DNA of 64,000 bases from Oscillospiraceae bacterium. Its GTDB lineage: Bacteria; Bacillota; Clostridia; Oscillospirales; Ruminococcaceae. Below the pieces are notes generated by a model. That model did no database searches. It saw nothing but the letters and a program-made list of their open reading frames with translations, and was not told the origin of the DNA. The stretch is from assembly GCA_015066115.1 (NCBI GenBank), contig SVOZ01000006.1:1-64000 (forward strand), in the 5' to 3' direction. The position numbers and the translations under genes were made by a program. This document shows, one piece after another, positions 33,115 through 41,424 of the stretch (positions within the stretch are counted from its first letter, which is position 1; each line of letters begins with the position of its first letter).

Positions 33115-33819
33115 CTACTCTATTCCTTTTACCTCAAATTTATATCCTACGCCCCAAACAGTCTTAAGCGACCACTCTGAGCAAACGCCCTCAAGCTTTT
33201 CCCTAAGTCGCTTAACATGGACATCGACTGTACGTGAATCACCATAATACTCAAATCCCCAAACCTCGTCAAGAAGCTGATCTCTTGTATAAACTCGGTT
33301 GGGATTGGATGCAAGGTGGAACAGAAGCTCAAGCTCTTTGGGCGGAGTGTCAACACTCTTGCCGTCAACCTTAAGCTCATAGCTTTCAAGGTTGATTGAT
33401 AGTTTATTGAATGTGACGATCTTTTTAGAGGCCGCCTCTGGTTCCGAGGTCTGCGAGGTTCTTCTGAGAATTGCCTTAATTCTTGCAACGACCTCTTTTG
33501 AGTCAAAAGGCTTTACAACATAGTCGTCAGCGCCAAGCTCAAGACCTAAAACCTTATCAATTGTTTCTCCCTTGGCTGTAAGCATAATTATAGGACACTG
33601 TGAAGTTTTGCGGATCTCTCTGCAAACCTGCCATCCATCCATATTAGGCATCATAACATCGAGCAGGATAAGATCAGGGTTTTCTTTAGTAAATTTTTCA
33701 AAGCCTTCTCTTCCGTCAAAAGCAAGAGAAACATCAAACCCTTCCTTTTCAAGATACAGGCGCAAAAGTTCACAGATATTTTTATCGTCGTCAATTACCA
33801 AAACCTTGTTTTGTATCAT
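33115..33819 (-). CDS. OmpR-family response regulator
   Basis: A 234-residue regulator. The receiver domain 1-120 has acidic VIDDDKN, phospho-Asp in LILLDVMMPNMDGW, a conserved Thr in IIMLTAKGE and Lys in DDYVVKPFD. The winged-helix effector spans about 135-232 (PPKELELLFHLASNPNRVYT, DSRTVDVHVKRLREKLE). It is first in the pair with the kinase. ATG 33819 has RBS AAAGGAG. Confidence 0.95.
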   Translation of the reverse strand: MIQNKVLVIDDDKNICELLRLYLEKEGFDVSLAFDGREGFEKFTKENPDLILLDVMMPNMDGWQVCREIRKTSQCPIIMLTAKGETIDKVLGLELGADDYVVKPFDSKEVVARIKAILRRTSQTSEPEAASKKIVTFNKLSINLESYELKVDGKSVDTPPKELELLFHLASNPNRVYTRDQLLDEVWGFEYYGDSRTVDVHVKRLREKLEGVCSEWSLKTVWGVGYKFEVKGIE

Positions 33820-33907
33820 CTGCGGACAACTCCTTTACATTTTATAGTAAAATTATACCTTATCTTCGTGAACAAATTTTTAACCTTTTATTTCGTGCTG
33901 ATAAATT

Positions 33908-34999
33908 TTAAGTATAAATTTCAAAAACAAAACGGCTGTATTCCTCGGTAAATGCTTCAATAGAGCTTCTATCACTGCTTACTTCCCAGTTTATTACCTT
34001 TTCAAAATCATCAAATCTTTCCGAGCTTGCTTTGGGAATTTTATTTGTAAACCATTTCCACTGTCCCGTGTATACTTCCTTTACAGTTATATACTGAGCA
34101 AGTCTTTCTTTGTTAAGTCCGAAATATTTTAGACCTGTTCCCTCGGTTTCTTTTTGCTCCATTAAAATATCACAATGATACCATTTTGAGTCAAGGCAGA
34201 CCATATTCCAGGTGCGATACTGATTATTTTGCCAGCATCCAACTGTTTTTCCCTCAACCCCGAGCTGCAAAAGAAGGAAGTTATAAAGAGCGGCAACCGA
34301 CTCTTCACTGCCTTTTTTATCGATCAGGGTCGTGTAATAATCAAACACAACTTTATTTTCCTCATCATCCGTCTTGGAGGCAGTCTCTTGCTGTGCAATT
34401 TCAGATGAGGTGTCCTGCACATCGTGAGTATTATGAGTAGTTTCATTCTGAACTATTTGGATATTCTGCGCAAGCCAAGCGTAAATTGAAACAGCGGCAA
34501 CAACATCGTTATCACTGTTCTTTACACACTCATCAAAAATATTACCGACTGCTTTTTCAAATTCCTCAATTTTACTGTCGTGAGTTTTTTCATAGTTATA
34601 TGAAATTAAAATTCTATTGTTGGTCGAATCGTATTTATACCCTTCGATCAAAAAAGAAAACGGAAAATTTTCACCGATTGCAAATCGAATATTGTCATAA
34701 TCGTCTCTCGAGTCCATAGTGACATACTCTTCTCTGCTCAAAACAGCTCGTGCAAACTTTTTATAATTTGCGTTTCCGCCAAGCGCTTTTTTTACATCCT
34801 CAGGCAGAACGTAGGGGTCAAAAGCAAAGGTAAAGCTGCCATCGGTCTCGGTTTTTGCAATTGTCGAGGATTCATCGTCATAATATGTTATTTCCGAGGA
34901 AATTCCCGATTCTGTGTTATCATTATTATCACGGCAGGAAGAAAGTAAAAGCGACAAAACCGTTAAACTGACGAGCAATAAAAGCACGGTTTTTTTCAT
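33908..34999 (-). CDS. Lipoprotein with a degenerate transglutaminase-like domain
   Basis: A signal peptide with lipobox LLSSC (Cys22) marks a 363-residue surface lipoprotein, followed by a Ser/Asp/Glu-rich linker. Residues about 220-300 resemble a transglutaminase-like fold: an active-site helix region GSEESVAALYNFLLLQLGV, a strand YRTWNMVCLDSKWYHCDI matching the usual HAWN-V---WYH-D pattern. The expected Cys is Ser or Glu and the expected His is Thr or Arg, so it is probably not catalytic and may bind peptide or cell wall instead. It is a single gene with promoter TTTAAA-N17-TATAAT at 35031-35059. Confidence 0.7.
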   Translation of the reverse strand: MKKTVLLLLVSLTVLSLLLSSCRDNNDNTESGISSEITYYDDESSTIAKTETDGSFTFAFDPYVLPEDVKKALGGNANYKKFARAVLSREEYVTMDSRDDYDNIRFAIGENFPFSFLIEGYKYDSTNNRILISYNYEKTHDSKIEEFEKAVGNIFDECVKNSDNDVVAAVSIYAWLAQNIQIVQNETTHNTHDVQDTSSEIAQQETASKTDDEENKVVFDYYTTLIDKKGSEESVAALYNFLLLQLGVEGKTVGCWQNNQYRTWNMVCLDSKWYHCDILMEQKETEGTGLKYFGLNKERLAQYITVKEVYTGQWKWFTNKIPKASSERFDDFEKVINWEVSSDRSSIEAFTEEYSRFVFEIYT

Positions 35000-35030
35000 T
35001 TATATCAAGCCTCCAATCATATTCTTTTAT

Positions 35031-35059
35031 ATTATAACAAATTAATCGGCGTTTTTAAA
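35031..35059 (-). promoter_or_regulatory. Promoter of the lipoprotein gene
   Basis: Reading leftwards, TTTAAA (35054-35059), a 17-base spacer and TATAAT (35031-35036). Confidence 0.55.
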
Positions 35060-35077
35060 GACTTTTTTGTTAAATGC

Positions 35078-35106
35078 TTTACAAAAAGCACAAAATATAT
35101 TATAAT
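35078..35106 (+). promoter_or_regulatory. Promoter of the COG2426-type membrane protein gene
   Basis: TTTACA (35078-35083), a 17-base spacer and perfect TATAAT (35101-35106), followed by RBS AAGGAG before a TTG start. Confidence 0.7.
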
Positions 35107-35141
35107 TATCAACATTAAATGAACTTTAAGGAGCTGACAGA

Positions 35142-35612
35142 TTGTTTACAAAATATCTTCTTTTGTTTTTGCTTTCAATGGTTCCTATAATTGAGCTTCG
35201 CGGAGCTATTCCAGTTGCTGTAGGCTGGGATTTAAATCTTCCTCTGTCTTATTTAGTTTCTGTTATTGGAAACATTCTTCCTGTTCCTTTTATCATTTTA
35301 TTTGGAAAATTCATTCTTTCCAAACTCGCAGGAGTTAAAAAAATAGGTCCTTTTTTTCAGAAAATCATTGACAGGGCCGACAGAAAGGCAAAAACACTTG
35401 GAAAAGCAGAGCTTTGGGGGCTTTATTTATTTGTTGCCATTCCCCTTCCCGGAACAGGCGCCTGGACAGGCGCGCTTATCGCCGCAATTTTAAGGCTGAG
35501 GCTTAAAAATGCTTTTTTTGCGATTGCAATGGGTGTTATAACTGCAGGTGTGATCATGCTTCTTGTTTCACTCGGAGTCTTCAGCGGGATTGATTTTTTG
35601 TTTAATTTATAA
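35142..35612 (+). CDS. Small multidrug-export (COG2426) family membrane protein
   Basis: A 156-residue protein with about four membrane helices and the family signature MVPIIELRGAIPVAVGW, then GPFFQKIIDRADRKAK and FVAIPLPGTGAWTGALIAA. The proposed export role of the family is weakly supported, so substrate and direction are uncertain. TTG 35142 is the start, with AAGGAG 9 bases upstream. It is a single gene with its own promoter and terminator. Confidence 0.88.
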   Translation: MFTKYLLLFLLSMVPIIELRGAIPVAVGWDLNLPLSYLVSVIGNILPVPFIILFGKFILSKLAGVKKIGPFFQKIIDRADRKAKTLGKAELWGLYLFVAIPLPGTGAWTGALIAAILRLRLKNAFFAIAMGVITAGVIMLLVSLGVFSGIDFLFNL

Positions 35613-35622
35613 TTTAAGATTA

Positions 35623-35657
35623 AAACTCCCTCGACAAATTAAGTCGGGGGAGTTTTT
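35623..35657. terminator. Terminator between the COG2426 gene and mgtE
   Basis: A stem ACTCCCTCGAC against GTCGGGGGAGT with a T run; sits between convergent genes. Confidence 0.8.
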
Positions 35658-35665
35658 TGTATGCT

Positions 35666-37003
35666 TTAAATTCCTAACACAGCAGTTGCAATATTAAAAT
35701 AGGCAATCAGCGAAATAGCATCGAGAATTGTAGTAATAAAAGGACTTGCCATTACTGCAGGGTCAAGCTTTATTGCCTTTGCAAGAATGGGAAGCACACA
35801 GCCGATAAATTTTGCCAAAAACACAGTTATAACAAGGGTCAAGCAAACAACCAAGCTTACCTCAAATGACACCCTGTCAACAAGCATAAGCTTTGCAAAA
35901 TTGGCAATAGCAAGTGTTACGCCGCACAAAAACGCCACCCGTATTTCCTTCCAAATAACAGAAAAAATATTTTTAATTGTAATTTCGCCGAGAGAAATCG
36001 CACGAATAACCGATGTTGATGCCTGGCTTCCGCAGTTTCCGCCCGTGCCCATAAGCATTGGAATAAATGCGGTTAAGATAACATAGCCGTTCTGGAGTGC
36101 ATTTTCATAGTTTCTTATTATGCTTCCTGCAAAGGTTGCCGACACCATAAGAATTAAAAGCCAAGGAATTCTTTTTAAAAAGGTTTCAAAAACCCCCGTT
36201 TTTATATAGGTCTTGTCGGTCGGCACAATTGCCGCCATAGCCTCAATATCCTCTGTTGCCTCATCCTGAACAACATCGATGGCGTCATCAACCGTTACAA
36301 TACCAACAAATCTGTTTTCCGCATCAACAACAGGAAGTGCAAGAAGATCGTATTTCATAAAAAGGTCGGCAACCGCTTCCTTGTCCTCGGTTGTGGCAAC
36401 AGACACAAAATTGCTGTCCATAATATCTTCAATTTTGCTGTTCATGTCAGAAAGAAGCAGGGTTTTTGCCGAAACGGTTCCAATAAGTCGGCGGTTTTTT
36501 GATGTTATATAGGCAGTGTAAATTGTTTCGCTGTCTACTCCATATTTTCTAATTTTATCAAAGGCATCGCTAACCGTCATATCGCGCTTAAGGCTGACAT
36601 ATTCGGTCGTCATTATGCTTCCTGCGCTGTTTTTGGGATACTGAAGAAGCATATTTATGCTTTTTCTCATTTCGGGATCGGCGCTTCTTAAAATTCTCTT
36701 TACAACATTTGATGGCATTTCCTCAATCAGTGCGGCGGCATCATCAACATAAAGATCATTTATGATCTCTTTAAGCTCGCTATCGCTGAATGTTTTTATA
36801 AGCTTTTCCTGCGAGTCGCTGTCCATATAAGAAAACACATCTGCGGCGGTGTCTTTGGGAAGAATTCTAAAACAAATCGGCAAAAATTCATCTGAAACAT
36901 CATTAAGTATTTCCGCAATGTCAACTGTTTTTTCTTGGCTAAGTATTTTTTTAACTTCTAAATACTTTTTTTCTTTTAACAGCTCCAAAATCTTATCCTG
37001 CAT
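35666..37003 (-). CDS. mgtE: Magnesium transporter MgtE
   Basis: A 445-residue Mg2+ channel/transporter. The N-terminal helical domain covers about 1-120, a CBS pair follows (about 125-245, ending VDDAIDVVQDEATEDIEAM on the connecting helix), and a five-helix membrane domain has PMLMGTGGNCGSQASTSVIR and DAISLIAYF. ATG 37003 is preferred because GGAGGT is 7 bases upstream; the in-frame ATG at 37018 overlaps it. A structured intergenic region lies 45 bases upstream and may regulate it. Confidence 0.95.
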   Translation of the reverse strand: MQDKILELLKEKKYLEVKKILSQEKTVDIAEILNDVSDEFLPICFRILPKDTAADVFSYMDSDSQEKLIKTFSDSELKEIINDLYVDDAAALIEEMPSNVVKRILRSADPEMRKSINMLLQYPKNSAGSIMTTEYVSLKRDMTVSDAFDKIRKYGVDSETIYTAYITSKNRRLIGTVSAKTLLLSDMNSKIEDIMDSNFVSVATTEDKEAVADLFMKYDLLALPVVDAENRFVGIVTVDDAIDVVQDEATEDIEAMAAIVPTDKTYIKTGVFETFLKRIPWLLILMVSATFAGSIIRNYENALQNGYVILTAFIPMLMGTGGNCGSQASTSVIRAISLGEITIKNIFSVIWKEIRVAFLCGVTLAIANFAKLMLVDRVSFEVSLVVCLTLVITVFLAKFIGCVLPILAKAIKLDPAVMASPFITTILDAISLIAYFNIATAVLGI

Positions 37004-37047
37004 AAATTTTACCTCCATTATTAAGTATGATTTTAATAATTTCGGTT

Positions 37048-37155
37048 AAACACCCGTTACTTTAAAAAGGCACAAAAAGCCTTTTTCCCTCGGGGTTTAC
37101 CGATGTTCGCGCCAGGGTCGGTGCTTTTCACGCCTTTCACTTCCTTTTGGTGTTT
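37048..37155 (-). promoter_or_regulatory. Structured intergenic RNA candidate upstream of mgtE
   Basis: Read toward mgtE, a 7-base outer stem AAACACC (37149-37155) / GGTGTTT (37048-37054) closes about 108 bases that are much more GC-rich than the surroundings. Inside are ACCGA/TCGGT, CCCT/AGGG and a terminator-like hairpin AAAAAGGC/GCCTTTTT (about 37065-37088). The layout could be a multibranched cis-regulatory RNA or just the terminator of the upstream oxidoreductase gene. I do not recognise it as an M-box or any other named class. Confidence 0.45.
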
Positions 37156-37159
37156 ATTT

Positions 37160-38329
37160 TTAATCTATAATATCCTTTTCGTGAAGGACAACGCCACTAT
37201 TCACAAGCTCTTTTTGAAGCTTCCTTACATTAAGAGCCGTAAAATCCGTGCACATTGCGGCGGCTGTTCCTGCCGCCTGACCTGTTACGGCACAGCAAGG
37301 AATTACCCGCATCGCATCCCATAAGGTTTCATTTACACTTGTGCATCTTCCCGCAACGGCAAGGTTTTTAATTTCCCTGCTATAAAGCGTTCTGAACGGC
37401 ACTTCATAAATAGGACCGCGTTTTTTCCAGTTTGAAACCATTCCAATTGAGTCGTCAAAATATGTATGCTCCTCTGTGTGCGAAAGGGTGTATTCCCCGA
37501 CAAGCTTTCGCGTCATACGAATTTGGGGAATTGTAGGAATAGTTGCAAGGGCGGCTTTCTTGTTTTCTTCTCTCTTTTTAAGCCAATCTTTTAGTATAGT
37601 CTGATGCGTAAGGCACACCATCTCGGAAAGTTCTTTGCCGTCAAGTCCCGAAAAGCGTCTTTCGATTATAGGCTTTTCCTCATTCCCTGTTTTTTCCTCA
37701 TCAGGAACATCTGCGGCGCCAAGCTGTCTTATATTATATCCGTTTTTATCGGAGTAGTAATACCAGGCCGCAAGTATGTTTCCTTGTTTAAAGGTGTCGG
37801 TTGGAGCGCCGGCAAATTTTGCAATATCGCAGTCACCTGTTGCATCCACAACGGCTGTAACATCATAAGCTGTCCTGCCAGATTTGTTTTCTACATACAG
37901 GGTTTTGATTTTTTGGTTTTCTGTTTTAACATCCACAACATAACTTCCGTAAAGGATGTCTACGCCTTCTTTGAGCAAAAGCTTTTCGGCAAGAATTGCA
38001 AAAACCTGCGGATTGTAGCGCACCAAATATCTTTTATCATTTTCAGTTTTGGTTCCTATTCCGTCAAGCCAATTATCCGGATAATCAGCCTCTGCGCCGT
38101 AGGTGATAGAAAGCCTCAAAAGCTCCTCGGCAATGCCGAAAGAAATCTGATGGCCCATTCCGTCGCAAAGTGGCAAATATATTGCAATAAGGCCTGCTGT
38201 ACCAAGTCCTCCAAGGACATATTCCTTTTCAAAAAGCACGACCTTTTTGCCCATTCTCCTTGCCGCAAGCGCCGCAGATATTCCTGCTATTCCGCCGCCG
38301 CAAACCGCAACGTCATATGTAGTGTTCAT
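37160..38329 (-). CDS. FAD-dependent oxidoreductase (FAD_oxidored family)
   Basis: A 389-residue flavoprotein with the dinucleotide fold VAVCGGGIAGISAALAARRMG (about 7-27), an LGGLGTAGLIAIYLPLCDG active-site-like region, TAVVDATGDCDIAKFAG and the C-terminal NLAVAGRCTSVNETLWDAMR. Proteins of this family occur near polysaccharide-degradation genes, but the substrate is unknown. No partner gene is evident; the next gene on this strand is mgtE, beyond the structured intergenic region. Confidence 0.8.
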   Translation of the reverse strand: MNTTYDVAVCGGGIAGISAALAARRMGKKVVLFEKEYVLGGLGTAGLIAIYLPLCDGMGHQISFGIAEELLRLSITYGAEADYPDNWLDGIGTKTENDKRYLVRYNPQVFAILAEKLLLKEGVDILYGSYVVDVKTENQKIKTLYVENKSGRTAYDVTAVVDATGDCDIAKFAGAPTDTFKQGNILAAWYYYSDKNGYNIRQLGAADVPDEEKTGNEEKPIIERRFSGLDGKELSEMVCLTHQTILKDWLKKREENKKAALATIPTIPQIRMTRKLVGEYTLSHTEEHTYFDDSIGMVSNWKKRGPIYEVPFRTLYSREIKNLAVAGRCTSVNETLWDAMRVIPCCAVTGQAAGTAAAMCTDFTALNVRKLQKELVNSGVVLHEKDIID

Positions 38330-38345
38330 AATTTACCTCTTTAAT

Positions 38346-39044
38346 TTAATCATATATCTCTAAATTATAAATAAAATTCTTTTCAACAAACCTTTTTGCT
38401 CTATATCCCAAGAGAAATGTTTGATTTCCTGCTTTTAGCTCTGCAATCAGAAACTTTTCACCCTCTATTTTAGAAACACAAACCTCTTCTCTGTTAAAGC
38501 AATAGCAACCAAGGTCATTTCTCTGATGAAAAAATCCATGCAGTAAATTAGTGGTTATGCGAAGCTCGTCATCTGCAACAAAAACACAAACATCGTGATT
38601 TGTAAATCTTTTATCCGTCGACTCGTAACACTTTGTTACCAAACACGGTTCTTGTAATTTATAGAATTTTCTCAAATATTCACAAGACTTTGACAATATT
38701 TCATATCGTTTTTCTCTATAGGTTTCAGCCTTATTCTTTAGCGGCATTGATATTATTGCACTTAATAATAGGCTTACGAATACCGCTAAAATTGTTAGTA
38801 AAATTTTTAAAGCAATGACTAAAATATTCAAAATAACATTACTGACTGAGGGGATACTCCAAATCCAAGAACAAAACACTGCGCTAAACACAATAAGCAA
38901 AATAAAATATAGCAGATTTCCTGCCGCATTTAAAATTCTACATATTGTTTTCCGGCGTTTTTGAGCCTTTAATATTTTATTATTTTCTTTTCTGAAAGCA
39001 ATTGTTTCATCTAACAACGGCTTATCATATTTAAAATATCTCAT
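38346..39044 (-). CDS. Unrecognised membrane protein with two helices
   Basis: No family recognised. The 232 residues have a basic N-terminus, two membrane helices (about 38-62 and 68-95) and a C-terminal soluble part (about 115-232) of alternating strands, for example DDELRITTNLLHGFF and EKFLIAELKAGNQTFLLGY, that resembles a bacterial PH-like domain only in outline. The start at ATG 39044 lacks a strong RBS. It lies 16 bases upstream of the FAD oxidoreductase gene on the same strand and may be co-transcribed. Confidence 0.65.
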   Translation of the reverse strand: MRYFKYDKPLLDETIAFRKENNKILKAQKRRKTICRILNAAGNLLYFILLIVFSAVFCSWIWSIPSVSNVILNILVIALKILLTILAVFVSLLLSAIISMPLKNKAETYREKRYEILSKSCEYLRKFYKLQEPCLVTKCYESTDKRFTNHDVCVFVADDELRITTNLLHGFFHQRNDLGCYCFNREEVCVSKIEGEKFLIAELKAGNQTFLLGYRAKRFVEKNFIYNLEIYD

Positions 39045-39097
39045 TTTTGGTTTCTCTCAAATGGTTTATTTGTTTTATTTACAAATTAATGCCTAAG

Positions 39098-39652
39098 CTA
39101 ACGTTTTTTCTCTAAAAGCCTTAGAATTCGCGGTCTGTTATAGCGCTGGATAATGATAAATTGCGCATCAAAAATCATGGCCGCTGTTGCTGTTATAAGA
39201 AAAATAAAAAACTGTCCCCACAAAAGCGAAAAAAAGAGGCTTGTTACAGATATAATCTCATTTACCCAATGGTCAAGTTCTGATTTTACTGTTACATTTA
39301 CAACATCCTCAAGCGAGTTGTTTTTAAGCGAAAACGATTCGGGATTATATGTAAGCGCTTTTCCTTTCCATTTTTTCACACGCAAAAGCTTATACAAGCC
39401 TTTTTCGAAAAACTTTTCCTTAAACCACCAATGATTACGGTTAATTTTAAAGAGTTTTGTAACGTTACCCATAATTATTCTGAGCCAAAAATGATACATT
39501 ATCATAAACGAAACGATACCTGCCCATAAAACAATATCGCTTTGCGTATAGTTGCCATAGTATAACACAAAACATGCAAGCGCAACTATAATTGTTACAG
39601 CAATCACAGAGTACATAAATATTGCAGGTCCGCTTTTCTTTTGCTTGCTCAT
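39098..39652 (-). CDS. CrtO-like membrane acyltransferase family protein
   Basis: A 184-residue membrane protein with helices near 12-35, 40-60 and 130-155. Its landmarks match the glycosyl-4,4'-diaponeurosporenoate acyltransferase (CrtO) family: HWWFKEKFFEKGLY, KKWKGKAL, SELDHWVNE and the terminal QRYNRPRILRLL. No carotenoid genes are in the window, so the acceptor is likely something else, such as a glycolipid. ATG 39652 is chosen because GGAG is properly spaced; the ATG at 39688 is not. Family assignment is from motif memory. Confidence 0.65.
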   Translation of the reverse strand: MSKQKKSGPAIFMYSVIAVTIIVALACFVLYYGNYTQSDIVLWAGIVSFMIMYHFWLRIIMGNVTKLFKINRNHWWFKEKFFEKGLYKLLRVKKWKGKALTYNPESFSLKNNSLEDVVNVTVKSELDHWVNEIISVTSLFFSLLWGQFFIFLITATAAMIFDAQFIIIQRYNRPRILRLLEKKR

Positions 39653-39696
39653 AAATATTCTCCTAAAATTACCCTTATAGCAACGCACACATTTGT

Positions 39697-41415
39697 CTAT
39701 AATTTTTGTACATTGGAAAGCTCAATTCCAACAACACCGTACTTATTCTGCTCTGTGGCAGAATAATACCGCTCCATATCAGCAGGATGTGCCTTATCAA
39801 CATCTTCAGTTGTGTATCCGCATTTTAAAAGGGGCAGTTTTTTATATAATTCTTCAAAACTATCAAAGCGGTGCATTTTCACAACTGTTGCGCTGAGTGT
39901 TTCACCGGTAGCTGTATTGGTAAAAACAATTTTGTCACCCGTTTTGATTTGCCGGCGCTTTTCATCAAACAAACGAAGTTCAATTGTTTTTTGTCCGCTC
40001 TTTATCATCTCAAACGGCGAAGAATGAAGCTTCATATTATGCAGGTTAAATTGTCGGCTCAAAAGCGCGATGGTTTCACAATGAATCGTGCGAGGAAAGA
40101 GGTCAGCAGGAATTACACTTTCACATTTAAAGCCCTTATCTTTCAAAAGAGCTATATCGCGCGAAAGGGTCGCGCTGTTGCAGGAAACATAGACGATTTT
40201 CTCTGCGCCCGAAACAGAAAGCGCATCAATAACATCGACGCCAAGTCCCTTTCTGGGCGGATCAACTATTGCTGTGTCAAATTTATAGCCTTTGTTGATT
40301 AGGTCAGAAACAAGTGATGCATCACCAAGGTAAAATTCAGCGTTATCTATGCCATTGTTCTTGGCGTTTTCGCGCGCATTCTCCACAGCAGGAGCAACAA
40401 TTTCAATTCCTACTACCTTTTTAACCTTTTTAGCGAGCGACAATCCAATAAGTCCTGCGCCGCAGTAAAGATCCAAAAGGGTCTCGTTTCCCTTAAAATC
40501 GGCAAGCTCGCCAGCCTTTTTGTACACCCTTTCTGCCATATCGTGATTAACCTGGTAGAATGAAAGCGGAGAAAGCTTAACATTTAGGCCGCACATTGTG
40601 TCATTTATAGTGTCACTACCTAAAATCGTAATGCATTTTTCACCTAAAATGACATTATTTTTAGCCTTATTAATATTTAAAACAACACTTTTAATTTGAG
40701 GAAATTTCTCGCAAAGCCTTGATGAGAGCGCATTAACGCCTGTAAAGGTTTTTCCATTTACAGCAAAACAGACCATGATTTCGCCGCTCACGCTTCCTCT
40801 GCGCAAGTAAACATGACGAATTAAGCCTTTATTGGTGTTTTCATCATAAACCGAAACATTGTTTTGGGTTAAAAAAGCTTTGATTTCGAAGAGAATTTCT
40901 TTAAATATCTGAGGCTGAAGAAGGCAGTCCTCAACAGGAATAATGCGGTGACTTCTCGGCGCATAAAAACCGAAAACAATTTCCCCATCTGCATTTAATC
41001 CTACAGGGTACTGCCCTTTATTTCTGTAACGCTCGGTGCTTTGAGGGTTACAAAGAATGTTTCCTTTTTCAAAATCATCGGTTTTTCCAATAGAACTCAC
41101 ATTGTGAAAAACCTGATTTGCCTTTTCTCTTGTTTCTGCATCATAATTTATATGTCGATAAGCGCAGCCGCCACACTTTTCAAAAACAGGACAATTATTC
41201 TCTATTCTATCCTTTGAAGGCTCTAAAAGCTTTTGGAGCCTGCCAAATGCATAGGTTTTAAGCACCTTTACAATTTTAACCTCTGCTATGTCTCCCACTG
41301 CGGTATTAGGAACAAATACGACAAGCTCATCTATTCTTCCGACACCGTTTCCCTCTGAGGTTAGGGCGGTTATTTTAAGAGTGACAACGTCATTTTTTCT
41401 AATTATTTTCATCAT
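39697..41415 (-). CDS. rlmD: 23S rRNA uracil-C5 methyltransferase fused to an ASCH domain
   Basis: Residues 1-455 form an RlmD/TrmA-type enzyme: TRAM-like start, [4Fe-4S] cysteines in CPVFEKCGGC, SAM motif LLDLYCGAGLIGLSL, DPPRKGL and catalytic YVSCNSATLSRD. Residues 461-572 are an ASCH (PUA-like) domain: MKLHSSPFEMIKSGQKTIEL, then LRLFDEKR, GDKIVF and HPADMERYYS. The family normally ends at the RlmD part, so this is a fusion that may add RNA binding. A methionine exactly at the ASCH start suggests loss of a stop between two former genes. Confidence 0.9.
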   Translation of the reverse strand: MMKIIRKNDVVTLKITALTSEGNGVGRIDELVVFVPNTAVGDIAEVKIVKVLKTYAFGRLQKLLEPSKDRIENNCPVFEKCGGCAYRHINYDAETREKANQVFHNVSSIGKTDDFEKGNILCNPQSTERYRNKGQYPVGLNADGEIVFGFYAPRSHRIIPVEDCLLQPQIFKEILFEIKAFLTQNNVSVYDENTNKGLIRHVYLRRGSVSGEIMVCFAVNGKTFTGVNALSSRLCEKFPQIKSVVLNINKAKNNVILGEKCITILGSDTINDTMCGLNVKLSPLSFYQVNHDMAERVYKKAGELADFKGNETLLDLYCGAGLIGLSLAKKVKKVVGIEIVAPAVENARENAKNNGIDNAEFYLGDASLVSDLINKGYKFDTAIVDPPRKGLGVDVIDALSVSGAEKIVYVSCNSATLSRDIALLKDKGFKCESVIPADLFPRTIHCETIALLSRQFNLHNMKLHSSPFEMIKSGQKTIELRLFDEKRRQIKTGDKIVFTNTATGETLSATVVKMHRFDSFEELYKKLPLLKCGYTTEDVDKAHPADMERYYSATEQNKYGVVGIELSNVQKL

Positions 41416-41424
41416 TCTACCCTA

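Noticed and set aside
37019..37159. M-box magnesium riboswitch upstream of mgtE
   Set aside because: The conserved M-box landmarks that I know are not present in either orientation.
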